Source: Mucilaginibacter inviolabilis
GTDB lineage: Bacteria; Bacteroidota; Bacteroidia; Sphingobacteriales; Sphingobacteriaceae
Length of the DNA: 64,000 bases
Reading direction: 5' to 3'
Assembly: GCF_011089895.1 (NCBI RefSeq)
Contig: NZ_JAANAT010000001.1
Location: 3,720,001 to 3,784,000, forward strand
Shown here: in pieces, positions 35,219-44,218 of the stretch
How the letters are laid out: every line of letters starts with the position of its first letter
How positions within the stretch are numbered: position 1 is the first letter of the stretch
Notes under the pieces: model-generated
What the model was told of the DNA's origin: nothing
The model's input: the letters and a program-made list of their open reading frames with translations, nothing else
Database searches by the model: none
Made by a program: the position numbers and the translations under genes

Positions 35219-36898
35219 ATGAACAACTCATCATTTATTAAACTGAATTATCAGTTTATAGTGGGGGCAATCCTATTATGCTTCCCAGTTATTACCAAAG
35301 CCCAGCTTTTACAAGAAAAAGAAAAGTACACGCACGCCGATACGTTGCGTGGCAGCCTTTCACCATTACGTTCCTGTTATGATATTAACTATTATCATCT
35401 TGATGTGAAGGTTAATATCGACCAAAGATTTATCAGCGGCAGCAATCAATTTAAATTTACCGCTACGGAGGATTTTACCAAACTGCAGTTCGATCTGTTT
35501 GCCAACCTCAATGTGGACAAGGTAGTATATAAAGGCAAAAACCTGCCTTACACCCGCGATGCTAATGCTGTTTTTGTTACATTTCCGCAAACGATTGCCA
35601 AAGGCAATAAGGACGAATTTACCGTATACTATTCGGGCAAACCAACCGTGGCGGTTAATGCCCCCTGGGATGGCGGTTTTGTATTTAAAAAAGATTCCCT
35701 CGGCAAACCCTGGGTAGCTACTGCCTGTGAGGGCGTAGGTGCCAGCATCTGGTGGCCTAATAAAGATCATCTGAGCGATGAGGTTGACAGCATGATGATC
35801 AGTATCAGCGTGCCCAAAGGATTAAAAGATGTATCCAATGGAAGGCTTCGCAAAGTTACTCTGCTTAAGGATGGCTACACCCGCTTTGATTGGTTTGTGG
35901 CTAACCCCATTAACAATTATGATGTGGTTGCCAACATTGGCGATTATACCCATTTCAGCGATACCTATGATGGCGAAAAAGGTAAGCTTTCCCTTGATTA
36001 CTGGGTACTCCCCTACAATCTGGCCAAAGCCAAAAAGCAATTTGGCGAAAACGTAAAACCTATGCTTAAAGCTTTTGAACATTGGTTTGGCCCCTATCCG
36101 TTTTACGAAGATGGCTACAAACTGGTAGAAACACCGCATTTAGGCATGGAGCACCAGAGCGCTACCGCTTATGGAAACCACTATTTAAATGGTTACCTGG
36201 GTTATGACATGTCGCGCACCGGCTGGGGACTTAAATGGGACTATATTATAGTTCACGAAAGTGGTCACGAATGGTTTGGCAACAACATTACCGCTAAAGA
36301 CCTGGCCGATATGTGGATACATGAAAGCTTTACCTGCTACTCAGAATCGTTGTTTATCGAAAACAACTGGGGCAAAAAAGCAGGCCAGGAATACAATAAA
36401 GGCCTCCGGTCGGGCATTGGGAATGAGAGCCCTATTGTTGGCGTTTATAACGTAAACAAAGAAGGCTCTGGCGATATGTACCCTAAAGGTGCTGTATTGC
36501 TTAATATGGTGCGTACTATTATCAATGATGATGAAAAGTGGCGTCAAATACTGCGAGGGCTTAACAAAACCTTTTATCACCAAACTGTTACTTACGACCA
36601 GGTGGTTAATTATATCACCGAGCAATCGGGTAAAAAACTATTGCCTGTTTTTGACCAGTACCTGCATTATAAAAACCTGCCTACACTGGAGTTTGCCACC
36701 CGGGATGGTAAACTGCTCAGTCGTTGGATAGCTGATGTAAATGGTTTCACTATGCCCGTGCTCGTAAGAGTTAAAGGAGGCGAATATAAATTCATAACAC
36801 CTACCACCCGTTTTACGCCTGTTGCCGTTGACGGTGCTACCATTGATAATATTGAAGTTGATACATTTAACTACTATATCGGTATTCTGAGGGATTAG
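35219..36898 (+). CDS. Secreted M1-family metallopeptidase, copy 1
   Basis: Zinc aminopeptidase-like enzyme of 559 aa with a signal peptide (about 12-31, ending T-K-A before Q). The zinc site HEXXH is H346-E-S-G-H350 with the third ligand Glu369 in I-H-E-S-F, exact M1 spacing. Tyr in MYPKGA is the likely transition-state stabiliser. The substrate-amine motif GxMEN reads G-M-E-H-Q, so exopeptidase activity is not assured. It lacks the long C-terminal helical domain of large M1 enzymes. About three quarters identical by eye to the paralogue at 37582, pointing to tandem duplication. The next gene begins one base after its stop codon. Confidence 0.92.
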   Translation: MNNSSFIKLNYQFIVGAILLCFPVITKAQLLQEKEKYTHADTLRGSLSPLRSCYDINYYHLDVKVNIDQRFISGSNQFKFTATEDFTKLQFDLFANLNVDKVVYKGKNLPYTRDANAVFVTFPQTIAKGNKDEFTVYYSGKPTVAVNAPWDGGFVFKKDSLGKPWVATACEGVGASIWWPNKDHLSDEVDSMMISISVPKGLKDVSNGRLRKVTLLKDGYTRFDWFVANPINNYDVVANIGDYTHFSDTYDGEKGKLSLDYWVLPYNLAKAKKQFGENVKPMLKAFEHWFGPYPFYEDGYKLVETPHLGMEHQSATAYGNHYLNGYLGYDMSRTGWGLKWDYIIVHESGHEWFGNNITAKDLADMWIHESFTCYSESLFIENNWGKKAGQEYNKGLRSGIGNESPIVGVYNVNKEGSGDMYPKGAVLLNMVRTIINDDEKWRQILRGLNKTFYHQTVTYDQVVNYITEQSGKKLLPVFDQYLHYKNLPTLEFATRDGKLLSRWIADVNGFTMPVLVRVKGGEYKFITPTTRFTPVAVDGATIDNIEVDTFNYYIGILRD

Positions 36899-36899
36899 T

Positions 36900-37544
36900 A
36901 TGAATATGCATTACATCAAATTCATGAGCCTGCTGATATTTTTATCCGCAGGGCAAATTGCTATGGCGCAAATCAGTGTAATTAAGGTTAATAAAAGATC
37001 GATACCTTCATCCATTAAATATAAAGGAGATATTGTTAGTTCAATACGTTTTACAGACAGTGAAGGTGAGCACTTGTTAATCGCTACCGAAACAGGGATT
37101 ACCGATACGAGGGGCGATAGTGAAGATGGTAACGGGCGCGATGCTGCCCTGTATGCTTATCAATATACCATAAAAAGCAATGGCAGCCAGCAGCTAAACT
37201 GGCAAATGGTTGATTTTGTAAAAGATTGCCAGGTTGACCTGGAAGCAATATACATCCCGGGAACATTTGCCGTTACCGATTTGGACAGGAATGGTAAAGC
37301 CGAAGTGTGGCTGATGTATAAAACTTTATGCACCGGTGATATCAGTCCCGGCGAAATGAAGATCATTATGCATGAGGGCGGTAAAAAATACGCCGTAAGA
37401 GGGCAAAATAAAGTTAGAGTAGGACAGGGTGAGTATGATGGAGGAAAATATACTTTTGATGATGCTTTTAAAAGCGGCCCCGAGGTATTCAGAAAATATG
37501 CCCAGGAACTTTGGAAAAAGAATATATGGGGGCCGAGAGATTAA
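36900..37544 (+). CDS. Secreted protein, M949_RS01915-like
   Basis: 214 aa with a signal peptide (hydrophobic 9-19, ending A-M-A before Q24). From memory it resembles the Bacteroidota family named M949_RS01915 (surface polysaccharide biosynthesis by name): the hallmark is VTDLDRNGKAEVWLMYKTLC followed by GEMKIIMHEGGKKYAVRGQNKV. The DLDRNGKAEV stretch looks like a calcium-binding DxDxNG loop. It starts one base after the stop of M1 copy 1 and lies 37 bases before M1 copy 2, so the three are probably cotranscribed. Family assignment moderate, function unknown. Confidence 0.6.
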   Translation: MNMHYIKFMSLLIFLSAGQIAMAQISVIKVNKRSIPSSIKYKGDIVSSIRFTDSEGEHLLIATETGITDTRGDSEDGNGRDAALYAYQYTIKSNGSQQLNWQMVDFVKDCQVDLEAIYIPGTFAVTDLDRNGKAEVWLMYKTLCTGDISPGEMKIIMHEGGKKYAVRGQNKVRVGQGEYDGGKYTFDDAFKSGPEVFRKYAQELWKKNIWGPRD

Positions 37545-37581
37545 TTGATCGTCAGTAAATTTATAAGCACAGTAATTCAAC

Positions 37582-39255
37582 ATGAACATAAAATATTTAT
37601 ATAACATCGCGTCGGCAATTCTGATGCTGACCGCGTTTGCTTTACCAGCTAAGGCTCAACTTGGCGCCAACCGCGAAACCTTTACCCGTGCCGATAGCTT
37701 ACGCGGCAGTTTAACGCCCTTACGTACCTGTTATGATATCAATTACTATCACCTGGATGTGAAGTTTGATATCGATCAAAAATACATCAGCGGCAGCAAT
37801 CAGTTTAAGTTTACCGCCACACAGGATTTCACCAAACTACAGTTTGATCTGTTCGCTAATCTAAAGGTTGATAAGGTGGTTTACAAAGGCCAGGAACTAC
37901 CTTATACACGGGAGTTTAACGCGGTATTCATCACTTTTCCCCAAACCATCACCAAAGGCAGCGCCGATGAGTTCACCGTATTTTACTCCGGTAACCCTAC
38001 CATTGCCAAACGTGCGCCCTGGGATGGCGGCATTGTATATACTACCGATTCCCTGGGCAAACCCTGGGTGGCTACCGCCTGTCAGGGTATTGGTGCCAGC
38101 ATCTGGTGGCCCACTAAAGATCACCAGTATGACGAGGTGGACAGCGCCCTCATCAGCATCAGCGTACCTAATGGTTTAAAGGATGTATCCAACGGCCGTT
38201 TACGTAAAGTAACCAAATTAAAAGACGGTTACACCCGGTTCGACTGGTTTGTGGCTAACCCCATCAACAATTATGACATTGAGGCCAACATTGGCGATTA
38301 TGTACACTACGATGGTGTTTACCAGGGCGAAAAAGGTAAACTGACCATGGATTACTGGCCGCTGAGTTACAACCTGAACAAGGCTAAAAAGCAATGGAAC
38401 GAGAATGCCACCAAAATGCTCAAATCATTCGAATACTGGTTTGGCCCCTATCCGTTTTATGAAGACGGCTATAAACTGGTAGAGACACCTCACCTCGGCA
38501 TGGAACACCAAAGCGGTACTGCTTATGGCAACCATTACCAGAATGGCTATCTCGGTCGCGACCTTTCGGGTACGGGATGGGGCCTAAAATGGGATTTTAT
38601 TGTGGTGCACGAGAGTGGGCATGAATGGTTCGGTAACAATATTACCTCCAAAGATGTAGCTGATATGTGGATACATGAAAGTTTTACCAACTACTCCGAA
38701 TCGTTATTTATAGAAACCTACTATGGCAAACAAGCCGGGCAGGAATATGTGCATGGTACCCGTTTGGCTATCCAGAACGATCGCCCCATTGTTGGCCCAT
38801 ATGGTGTGAACAGGGAAGGTTCCGGCGATATGTACTATAAAGGTGGTAACCTGCTCAACATGATCCGCACTGTTATTAATGACGATGAAAAATGGCGCAG
38901 CATCCTGCGTGGGCTCAACAAAACATTTTACCACCAAACCGTTACTTATGATCAGGTGGTTGATTATATCACCACACAAAGTGGCATGAACCTGGCGCCT
39001 ATATTTGACCAGTACCTGCATTATAAAAACATCCCTATCCTGGAGTTTATAAGCGCAGAAGGTAAATTACTTTGCCGCTGGATAAATGTGAGCAACAAAA
39101 CATTCAACATGCCGGTAAGGGTTAGAGTAAAAGGCGGCGACTATAAATTTATCACCCCTACTACCCGTTTAGCACCTGTAAAACTGGATGGAGCCACGGA
39201 AGATAATATCGAGGTAGATACTTTTAATTATTACATAGGGGTAGCGCGCAATTAA
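37582..39255 (+). CDS. Secreted M1-family metallopeptidase, copy 2
   Basis: Paralogue of the gene at 35219: 557 aa, signal peptide ending P-A-K-A before Q, zinc site H343-E-S-G-H347 with Glu366, Tyr in MYYKGG, and the same G-M-E-H-Q in place of GAMEN. The similarity runs from the signal peptide cleavage site (TRADSLRGSLTPLRTCYDINYYHLDVK) to the last residue. The signal peptides themselves differ. Conservation of all active-site residues in both copies suggests both are functional, perhaps with different peptide preference. Confidence 0.92.
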   Translation: MNIKYLYNIASAILMLTAFALPAKAQLGANRETFTRADSLRGSLTPLRTCYDINYYHLDVKFDIDQKYISGSNQFKFTATQDFTKLQFDLFANLKVDKVVYKGQELPYTREFNAVFITFPQTITKGSADEFTVFYSGNPTIAKRAPWDGGIVYTTDSLGKPWVATACQGIGASIWWPTKDHQYDEVDSALISISVPNGLKDVSNGRLRKVTKLKDGYTRFDWFVANPINNYDIEANIGDYVHYDGVYQGEKGKLTMDYWPLSYNLNKAKKQWNENATKMLKSFEYWFGPYPFYEDGYKLVETPHLGMEHQSGTAYGNHYQNGYLGRDLSGTGWGLKWDFIVVHESGHEWFGNNITSKDVADMWIHESFTNYSESLFIETYYGKQAGQEYVHGTRLAIQNDRPIVGPYGVNREGSGDMYYKGGNLLNMIRTVINDDEKWRSILRGLNKTFYHQTVTYDQVVDYITTQSGMNLAPIFDQYLHYKNIPILEFISAEGKLLCRWINVSNKTFNMPVRVRVKGGDYKFITPTTRLAPVKLDGATEDNIEVDTFNYYIGVARN

Positions 39256-39286
39256 GTTGTATTAGGTTAGGTAGCCTGGTTTAAAA

Positions 39287-39396
39287 GTGGGTTTACATGG
39301 TTTACACATTTTACGGTTTAAATTTATTTATATAATTGATAATTAACTAATTAACATAATTTTATCATTATATTATGGGTTTACATGTAAACCCAC
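39287..39396. repeat. Inverted repeat E16 with a 20-base perfect palindrome
   Basis: GTGGGTTTACATG (39287-39299) is inverted at 39384-39396. The right side is also a perfect palindrome, TGGGTTTACATGTAAACCCA (39376-39395). The word GGTTTACA occurs three times in the element. Confidence 0.75.
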
Positions 39397-39442
39397 TCCG
39401 GATCCTCTGCGAGAGAGACTGAAGGAACATAAGTCGTATTAG

Positions 39443-39505
39443 TTTGTCATCCTGAGGAACGAAGGATCTGTTAGTTAACGTCCTTCGTTCCTCAGGATGA
39501 CAAAA
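39443..39505. repeat. Perfect dispersed TCATCCTGAGGAACGAAGGA inverted repeat
   Basis: Arms 39443-39466 and 39481-39504 are perfectly complementary over 24 bases around a 14-base loop. The best preserved copy of the dispersed family in the window. Confidence 0.9.
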
Positions 39506-39588
39506 GCCAGAAAGCCTATTTATTTTAAAAACAATGCAACCTATCGGCGCGTGTTGCGTCTTATAAACAACAAATAATTAACGTTAAC

Positions 39589-40326
39589 ATGAAATCACTA
39601 ACCAAACTTTTATTACTTGCAGCTTTAGCAACAGGCACTGCCGGCTACACTTATGCTGCACCTGTTACTATTGTTAAAACCATACAACAAACTACGCAAG
39701 ACCGTCATTTATCAGGCTTTAGAGCTATTGATCTGGCTGGCTCTTTTGATGTATATATTACCCAGGGCTCAACAGAGTCGGTAAAGGTAGAGGCGCCCGC
39801 TAATGTTATCGACCGGATTATTACCGAAGTACAGGATGGCGTATTAAAAATACACAGTAAAAAAGACTCCAACTGGAACAACTGGGGTTTTGGAAATAGA
39901 AAAATGGTGATCTATGTTACCGCAAAGGATCTGAACGGCGTTTCGGTAACCGGTTCTGGCGACATCTTTTTTAAAGAAGGCATCAGCACCAACTCGTTAA
40001 AATTAAGCGTTACCGGCTCAGGCGACATGGTGGGCAAAATCAATGTAAAAAAACTGGAAAGCAGGATATCAGGTTCAGGAGATATGAGTCTGTCGGGCCG
40101 TGCCGATGAATCAAGCGTAAGCGTAGTAGGTTCCGGCGATTTTAAAGCCCGCGACCTGGTAACCGTAAATACCGCAGTACGCGTAGCCGGCTCAGGCGAC
40201 GCCACTGTAAATGCCAGCAATAAAGTAGATGCTTCTGTAAGCGGCTCGGGCGATATTCACTACACCGGCGGCGCTAAAAATATCAGCAGCTCCAAAGCAG
40301 GCAGCGGCGATATCAGCAGGCTGTAA
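39589..40326 (+). CDS. Secreted head-GIN / DUF2807 beta-solenoid protein with GSGD repeats
   Basis: 245 aa with a signal peptide (cleavage near Y-T-Y-A before A). A head domain (about 40-115: FRAIDLAGSFDVYITQGSTESVKVEAPANVIDRI) is followed by seven copies of [TSVA]-GSGD about every 17-22 residues from about 123 to the C-terminus, forming a predicted right-handed solenoid. In Bacteroidota this DUF2807 / auto-transporter adhesin head-GIN family is common and probably surface- or envelope-associated. No type IX C-terminal sorting domain is visible. Function inferred from the family, not proven. Confidence 0.88.
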   Translation: MKSLTKLLLLAALATGTAGYTYAAPVTIVKTIQQTTQDRHLSGFRAIDLAGSFDVYITQGSTESVKVEAPANVIDRIITEVQDGVLKIHSKKDSNWNNWGFGNRKMVIYVTAKDLNGVSVTGSGDIFFKEGISTNSLKLSVTGSGDMVGKINVKKLESRISGSGDMSLSGRADESSVSVVGSGDFKARDLVTVNTAVRVAGSGDATVNASNKVDASVSGSGDIHYTGGAKNISSSKAGSGDISRL

Positions 40327-40333
40327 ATAAAAA

Positions 40334-40470
40334 GGAGCACGGATTTTTGGAGTAAGGAACAAAGACTTTTTTTGGAATGAGGACAAGATAACTTTGTCCT
40401 CATTCTGTTTTATACAGAGGTGCCAGCACCTCATCTTATCCTTGCTCTTTGTTCCAAAAATCCTTGCTCC
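40334..40470. repeat. Word-type inverted repeat E9 with nested hairpins
   Basis: Left block 40334-40364 and right block 40439-40470 share the words GGAGCAAGGATTTTTGGA and AAGGAACAAAG in inverted, partly permuted order. Inside are a perfect 12-bp stem (40375-40386 with 40394-40405) and GAGGTGC/GCACCTC (40417-40432). It fills the gap between the convergent GSGD-repeat and DUF2490 genes. Confidence 0.8.
40375..40411. terminator. Terminator inside repeat E9
   Basis: GAATGAGGACAA pairs perfectly with TTGTCCTCATTC around a 7-base loop, followed by TGTTTT on the plus strand; preceding T/A runs allow reverse use. Confidence 0.6.
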
Positions 40471-40477
40471 CTAAAGA

Positions 40478-41203
40478 TTAAAACCTCGTATAAAAAGCCA
40501 ACTGGGCTACGTGGTTCAGCGTATAGGTTTCGGCCAGGTTAATGTATTGATTAAGGTAACCGGCTTCTACATCAAACATTTTGCTTACACGGTAACCTAA
40601 TGCAACGTAAGCACGGTTTTGATCGAAGAAATGCTTGTTCACCCGGTTTTTATTCTGAACATTAAAAAACACCTCGTTCTGCAAAGCCAGGAATGGACCT
40701 TTGGCAAATACAGCCGAATCGTTCTTAAACGGAATTACTCCTCTTACAAAATACCGGAAACGCTGGGCAAAGTAATCGTCATTTTTATTATTGGCAGTCT
40801 GCCCTAAAAAGCGTTGCTCCAAACGGAAACGGTGTGCTACAGCAATGTGTTTACCTAATTTATGAGAGTAAGTATACTGCTGCCATATCCGGTGCTCCGG
40901 TCTGAAGGTTTTGCTACCATCGGCAGTACGGCCATTTGTAGCGATGTAGGCATAACCCAGAGCTGCTACCTTGTTGTTGGCAAAATAGTAGTTGGCTGAT
41001 GGACGCAGCAGGGTATGTTTCAAATAGCTCAGATCGTCATGCGAACGGAACTGCCCGTCGAACGAATAGCCCCAGTGCTCCGATAGTCGCTGGCTGTGAA
41101 ACCAGGCCGCCCAGCCCGAAAATTGATTCTCTTGTGCCAATAGCCTTGCAGGAGCTATAAACAATACCACAAGCAGAACCAGTAATTTGTGCTTTAATTG
41201 CAT
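40478..41203 (-). CDS. DUF2490 outer membrane protein
   Basis: 241 aa from ATG 41203, with a signal peptide (hydrophobic 6-17, cleavage near L-L-A before Q). The remainder is beta-rich with aromatic strand ends (GWAAWFHSQRLSEHWGYSFDGQFR, FRPEHRIWQQYTYSHKLGK, HRFRLEQRF) and ends A-F-Y-T-R-F, as in small outer membrane barrels. This pattern matches DUF2490. Function unknown. The ATG at 41236 would add MIRILTQITYT, which interrupts a normal signal peptide. The next minus-strand gene follows after inverted repeat E10. Confidence 0.85.
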   Translation of the reverse strand: MQLKHKLLVLLVVLFIAPARLLAQENQFSGWAAWFHSQRLSEHWGYSFDGQFRSHDDLSYLKHTLLRPSANYYFANNKVAALGYAYIATNGRTADGSKTFRPEHRIWQQYTYSHKLGKHIAVAHRFRLEQRFLGQTANNKNDDYFAQRFRYFVRGVIPFKNDSAVFAKGPFLALQNEVFFNVQNKNRVNKHFFDQNRAYVALGYRVSKMFDVEAGYLNQYINLAETYTLNHVAQLAFYTRF

Positions 41204-41242
41204 AGTATATGTGATTTGTGTTAATATTCGTATCAATTACTG

Positions 41243-41315
41243 AGTATCAAGTAGCTAGTATCAAGTATCAAGACCGAATTAAAATCTTGATACTTGATAC
41301 TAGCTACTTGGTACT
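41243..41315. repeat. Word-type inverted repeat E10 (TATCAAG word)
   Basis: Arms 41243-41273 and 41285-41315 are 31 bases each with one mismatch and an 11-base loop. Both are built from AGTATCAAGTA units. The right arm is almost identical to that of E2 (3983-4018). It lies between two tandem minus-strand genes. Confidence 0.92.
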
Positions 41316-41317
41316 TT

Positions 41318-42346
41318 TTAATCCTTGAATCTGGCCAGGACTTTCCTGCCCAAATCAAACGTTACCCTGAACGCCTCCTGATTACTCATAGGCACTCCAG
41401 GCACCTGGTGGAAACTTAAAATAAACTGCCCTTTTATCCTGTTGAATAAAAATGGCGTATAAATAAGATCCAAACGGTTATAAGTTTTATACTGATAAAA
41501 CGAATCGCCGTAGATAATATGACTACCTTGGCCTTTATAAAATTCATCATATAAAGCAAACTGGTGCCAGCTCAGGTATGCATTAGCTATAAAGCCTTTG
41601 GGTGTTTGAAAACCATCCACACCACGGGTACGTTCAAATGATGCCATACCACCTGCCTCTACTGATAACGAATCTAAAAAGGTTTTATGACTGAAGTCTA
41701 AACCTAAACGGATCTGACCGCCGCCATTATCCTGTATATGATCGTTGGGAATAGGAATACCGGGACCCGCATCATGCAGCAATAAAAAGTAATGCGACAC
41801 ATAAAAAGGGCCATAAAGTGAAGGACGATATTTACCCGATAAGCCAAATAAAAACTCCTCGCGCTCGGTATCGGTTTGATGGCTCACCCAATCAATCCAG
41901 CCCGTTTCGGTAAAATGCTCATTGTGCACACGGGCCAATAAGCCTTCCACGTTAGGACGATAGTAGCGCAGGGTATCATTCAACAAGGCACGCGGATAAT
42001 CGTCCAGCAAACCTTCACGAGGGAATGCACCCGCGTTAAATAGCCAGTTTTTTCCGGTATAGCTGTAGTAAGCCACTGGATTAACCTTGGCAAAATAAGG
42101 CTTCGCGCCAAAATCATGCAGGGCGTTGGCACCAACAACAAAGTGATGTACGCTATCGATATTTAAACCCAAATCAAGCTCGGTACGCACACCAGAATAG
42201 GTATGTGACCGCTCTACAAAAGGTTTATACTCGCGGTTATCCAGAAAGCCCATTCCGTTGAAATGGATGTCGAGGCTGTTTTGTGCCAAAGCAGCTGTAC
42301 TGCTTATGAAGATAATAATTACAAAGAGGTATAGTTTTTTAAGCAT
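41318..42346 (-). CDS. Outer membrane protein of unknown function
   Basis: 342 aa with a signal peptide (cleavage A-L-A before Q22). Beta-barrel-like: alternating strands, frequent aromatic residues, C-terminus FRVTFDLGRKVLARFKD. I do not recognise a named family; the content (HHFVVGANALHDFGAKPYF, GAGFP-like NAGAFPREG, DWVSHQTDTEREEF) suggests an outer membrane channel or surface protein. Its gene starts 11 bases after the stop of the upstream ArnT-like glycosyltransferase, so the two form an operon and may act on the same envelope glycan. Confidence 0.7.
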   Translation of the reverse strand: MLKKLYLFVIIIFISSTAALAQNSLDIHFNGMGFLDNREYKPFVERSHTYSGVRTELDLGLNIDSVHHFVVGANALHDFGAKPYFAKVNPVAYYSYTGKNWLFNAGAFPREGLLDDYPRALLNDTLRYYRPNVEGLLARVHNEHFTETGWIDWVSHQTDTEREEFLFGLSGKYRPSLYGPFYVSHYFLLLHDAGPGIPIPNDHIQDNGGGQIRLGLDFSHKTFLDSLSVEAGGMASFERTRGVDGFQTPKGFIANAYLSWHQFALYDEFYKGQGSHIIYGDSFYQYKTYNRLDLIYTPFLFNRIKGQFILSFHQVPGVPMSNQEAFRVTFDLGRKVLARFKD

Positions 42347-42357
42347 GGGGTGATGTA

Positions 42358-44082
42358 TTATTTAACTGTAAAATTGATAGCACCGCTGTTTCTGCCCCCT
42401 TCAAATGGTTGGGTACGTAGAGAAAGAATCAACTCGTACCGCCCTTTTTTGGCAGGCGCTGTAACGGCAAAATTATAATGGGCATTTTGCCCTGGTTGTA
42501 AAGTAATATGATAAAAACTGTCGTCGGCCTTTTGAACGTTCTGAAAGCCGTCATCTCCAAAAAAGCAGGCCTCAAAATAAACCGGCGACTGCCCCGGAGC
42601 GTTTCCAAAATCAACAGGAAAGCTGTAAGTATTTTTAAATGACAGGTTCAGCGTAACCTTCTCACCTGGCGATGCGGTTATTTTGTACGCAGGTAATTCA
42701 AAGTCTATCTTCTGATAGGTACGTACATTATTTACCCAACAGGTATACCAGTTACCAACCGATGTTTTAATGGTATCGGTAGTTGTTCCCGGTATAGGGT
42801 CTTCTACTACCAGGTACGCCCGTTTATGTTGTATACTATCGTCAATGGGCCATATGTCATATTGGGTACGGCGATAATAACGTGTATCGTAATTAAGACC
42901 CTTAACGGTATTGTTATAAAAGTTATACTTCGACGGATTTTGAAAACCTTCGCTAAATATCACATAATTATCACCTGCCTTGGCGTGTACCGCTTTTGCC
43001 CAATCCCTGAAACCGAAAAAGCTCTTGATAGCGCCAACCTCTACCAAAGGTGGAAATCCTATGATGATACACAGTCGCAATAAAACTATTAAAGCCATGT
43101 TTGCGATGGCCAGTTTGTTAAACCAGGCCGGCACGCGGCTTTGTGCAAAACCAATCAGCACCAGCATGGATAAGGGTACATAAGCAATAAGCGTCCAGTG
43201 TAACTGCACCTCGCCTTTAAATGAGGTAAAGAAAAAGAAAAGCAGTATGCCAACGCTATTTATCATTAAGGCGCGCATAAATGCGTCTTTGATACGTACC
43301 GTAAATCCTTTGTAAAACAGGAACCAGCCAATCAGCGGTCCGGCCATGGCCAGTTGCCCAATCGGGTACAGGTATGAATATGAAAAGTTATAGGTTTCGG
43401 CAGAGCGCTCTGAAAGATGATATTTAAGAGAAGGATAATCATGGTTTACCTGCCATAAAATGTGTGGTACATATAAGCCCACAGCCAGTAGCACAATACC
43501 CCAAAACGACCCGCGTTTGAGCAGTTTGATATTGGAGAGCAGCGTAAAAACAACCAGTAATACGCCATGATATTTACTATACAATAGGCCGGCAATAATC
43601 ACACTCAGTATTAAAGCAAGGGTCCAGCTATCTTTTTCGATGTACCGTTGGTAAACATAAAAGAAAAGGGCGGTAAATAATAACAGGGGCGAATCGGGCG
43701 TGGTAGTAAAGCCATAAATATGGAAAACAAATATCCCCGCCATCACCAGAATAAAAGCCCGGGCATTGATACTGTATTTTTTTAACATCAGCCATATCAG
43801 GTATAATGATATGGTACTGCTGAGTACAGTAAATAAGCGCACGCCGAATTCGCTGTGCATTAAACTGTAGCCGGCTTTGATAAACAGGGCCACCATTGGT
43901 GGGTGGTCATAATAACCCCAATCCAAAAACCGCGAATACATCCAATAGTAGGCCTCGTCGGCATGTATCTCGAGCGTACAGGCCTGCAATACATTTAAAG
44001 CTGTCCATAACAATAAAAAATAAATAACAGGGCGGTTATATTTTACCGGTGGCTGTGTATTATTTAAACTGTTATGCTGCAT
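42358..44082 (-). CDS. ArnT/PMT-like glycosyltransferase (GT39 clan) with C-terminal periplasmic domain
   Basis: 574 aa with about ten membrane helices in the first 360 residues. The first periplasmic loop has the catalytic D-E: LEIHADEAYYWMYSRFLDWGYYDHPPMVALFI (Asp42-Glu43 region), as in polyprenyl-phosphate-sugar transferases. The last 190 residues are a periplasmic beta-sandwich-like domain (EKVTLNLSFKNTYSFPVDFG..., GRYELILSLRTQPFEGG). Acceptor unknown. It heads a two-gene operon with an outer membrane protein and is divergent from the DinB-fold gene. Confidence 0.88.
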   Translation of the reverse strand: MQHNSLNNTQPPVKYNRPVIYFLLLWTALNVLQACTLEIHADEAYYWMYSRFLDWGYYDHPPMVALFIKAGYSLMHSEFGVRLFTVLSSTISLYLIWLMLKKYSINARAFILVMAGIFVFHIYGFTTTPDSPLLLFTALFFYVYQRYIEKDSWTLALILSVIIAGLLYSKYHGVLLVVFTLLSNIKLLKRGSFWGIVLLAVGLYVPHILWQVNHDYPSLKYHLSERSAETYNFSYSYLYPIGQLAMAGPLIGWFLFYKGFTVRIKDAFMRALMINSVGILLFFFFTSFKGEVQLHWTLIAYVPLSMLVLIGFAQSRVPAWFNKLAIANMALIVLLRLCIIIGFPPLVEVGAIKSFFGFRDWAKAVHAKAGDNYVIFSEGFQNPSKYNFYNNTVKGLNYDTRYYRRTQYDIWPIDDSIQHKRAYLVVEDPIPGTTTDTIKTSVGNWYTCWVNNVRTYQKIDFELPAYKITASPGEKVTLNLSFKNTYSFPVDFGNAPGQSPVYFEACFFGDDGFQNVQKADDSFYHITLQPGQNAHYNFAVTAPAKKGRYELILSLRTQPFEGGRNSGAINFTVK

Positions 44083-44218
44083 TTATAATGTTAAAAATTG
44101 AATTGGCAAAGGTATGATAAAAGATATAAGGCTTAAAGTATTAGTAATCATGATTAAGTAAAATACATCTAATCTTCATAATTTAGCTCTGTCGCTATCC
44201 ATATATTATAACTTCCAG

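Larger units (their letters stand above)
39256..39588. other. Gap with two inverted repeats upstream of the GSGD-repeat protein
   Basis: About 330 bases. Contains the GTGGGTTTACATG / CATGTAAACCCAC pair (39287-39396) and a perfect TGTCATCCTGAGG pair (39443-39505). TTAACGTTAA (39578-39587) is a small palindrome right before the start codon. No gene seen. Confidence 0.6.

Noticed and set aside
39950..40320. DNA repeat array in the GSGD gene
   Set aside because: The repeat is at protein level (GSGD turns); the DNA between them is not repeated.
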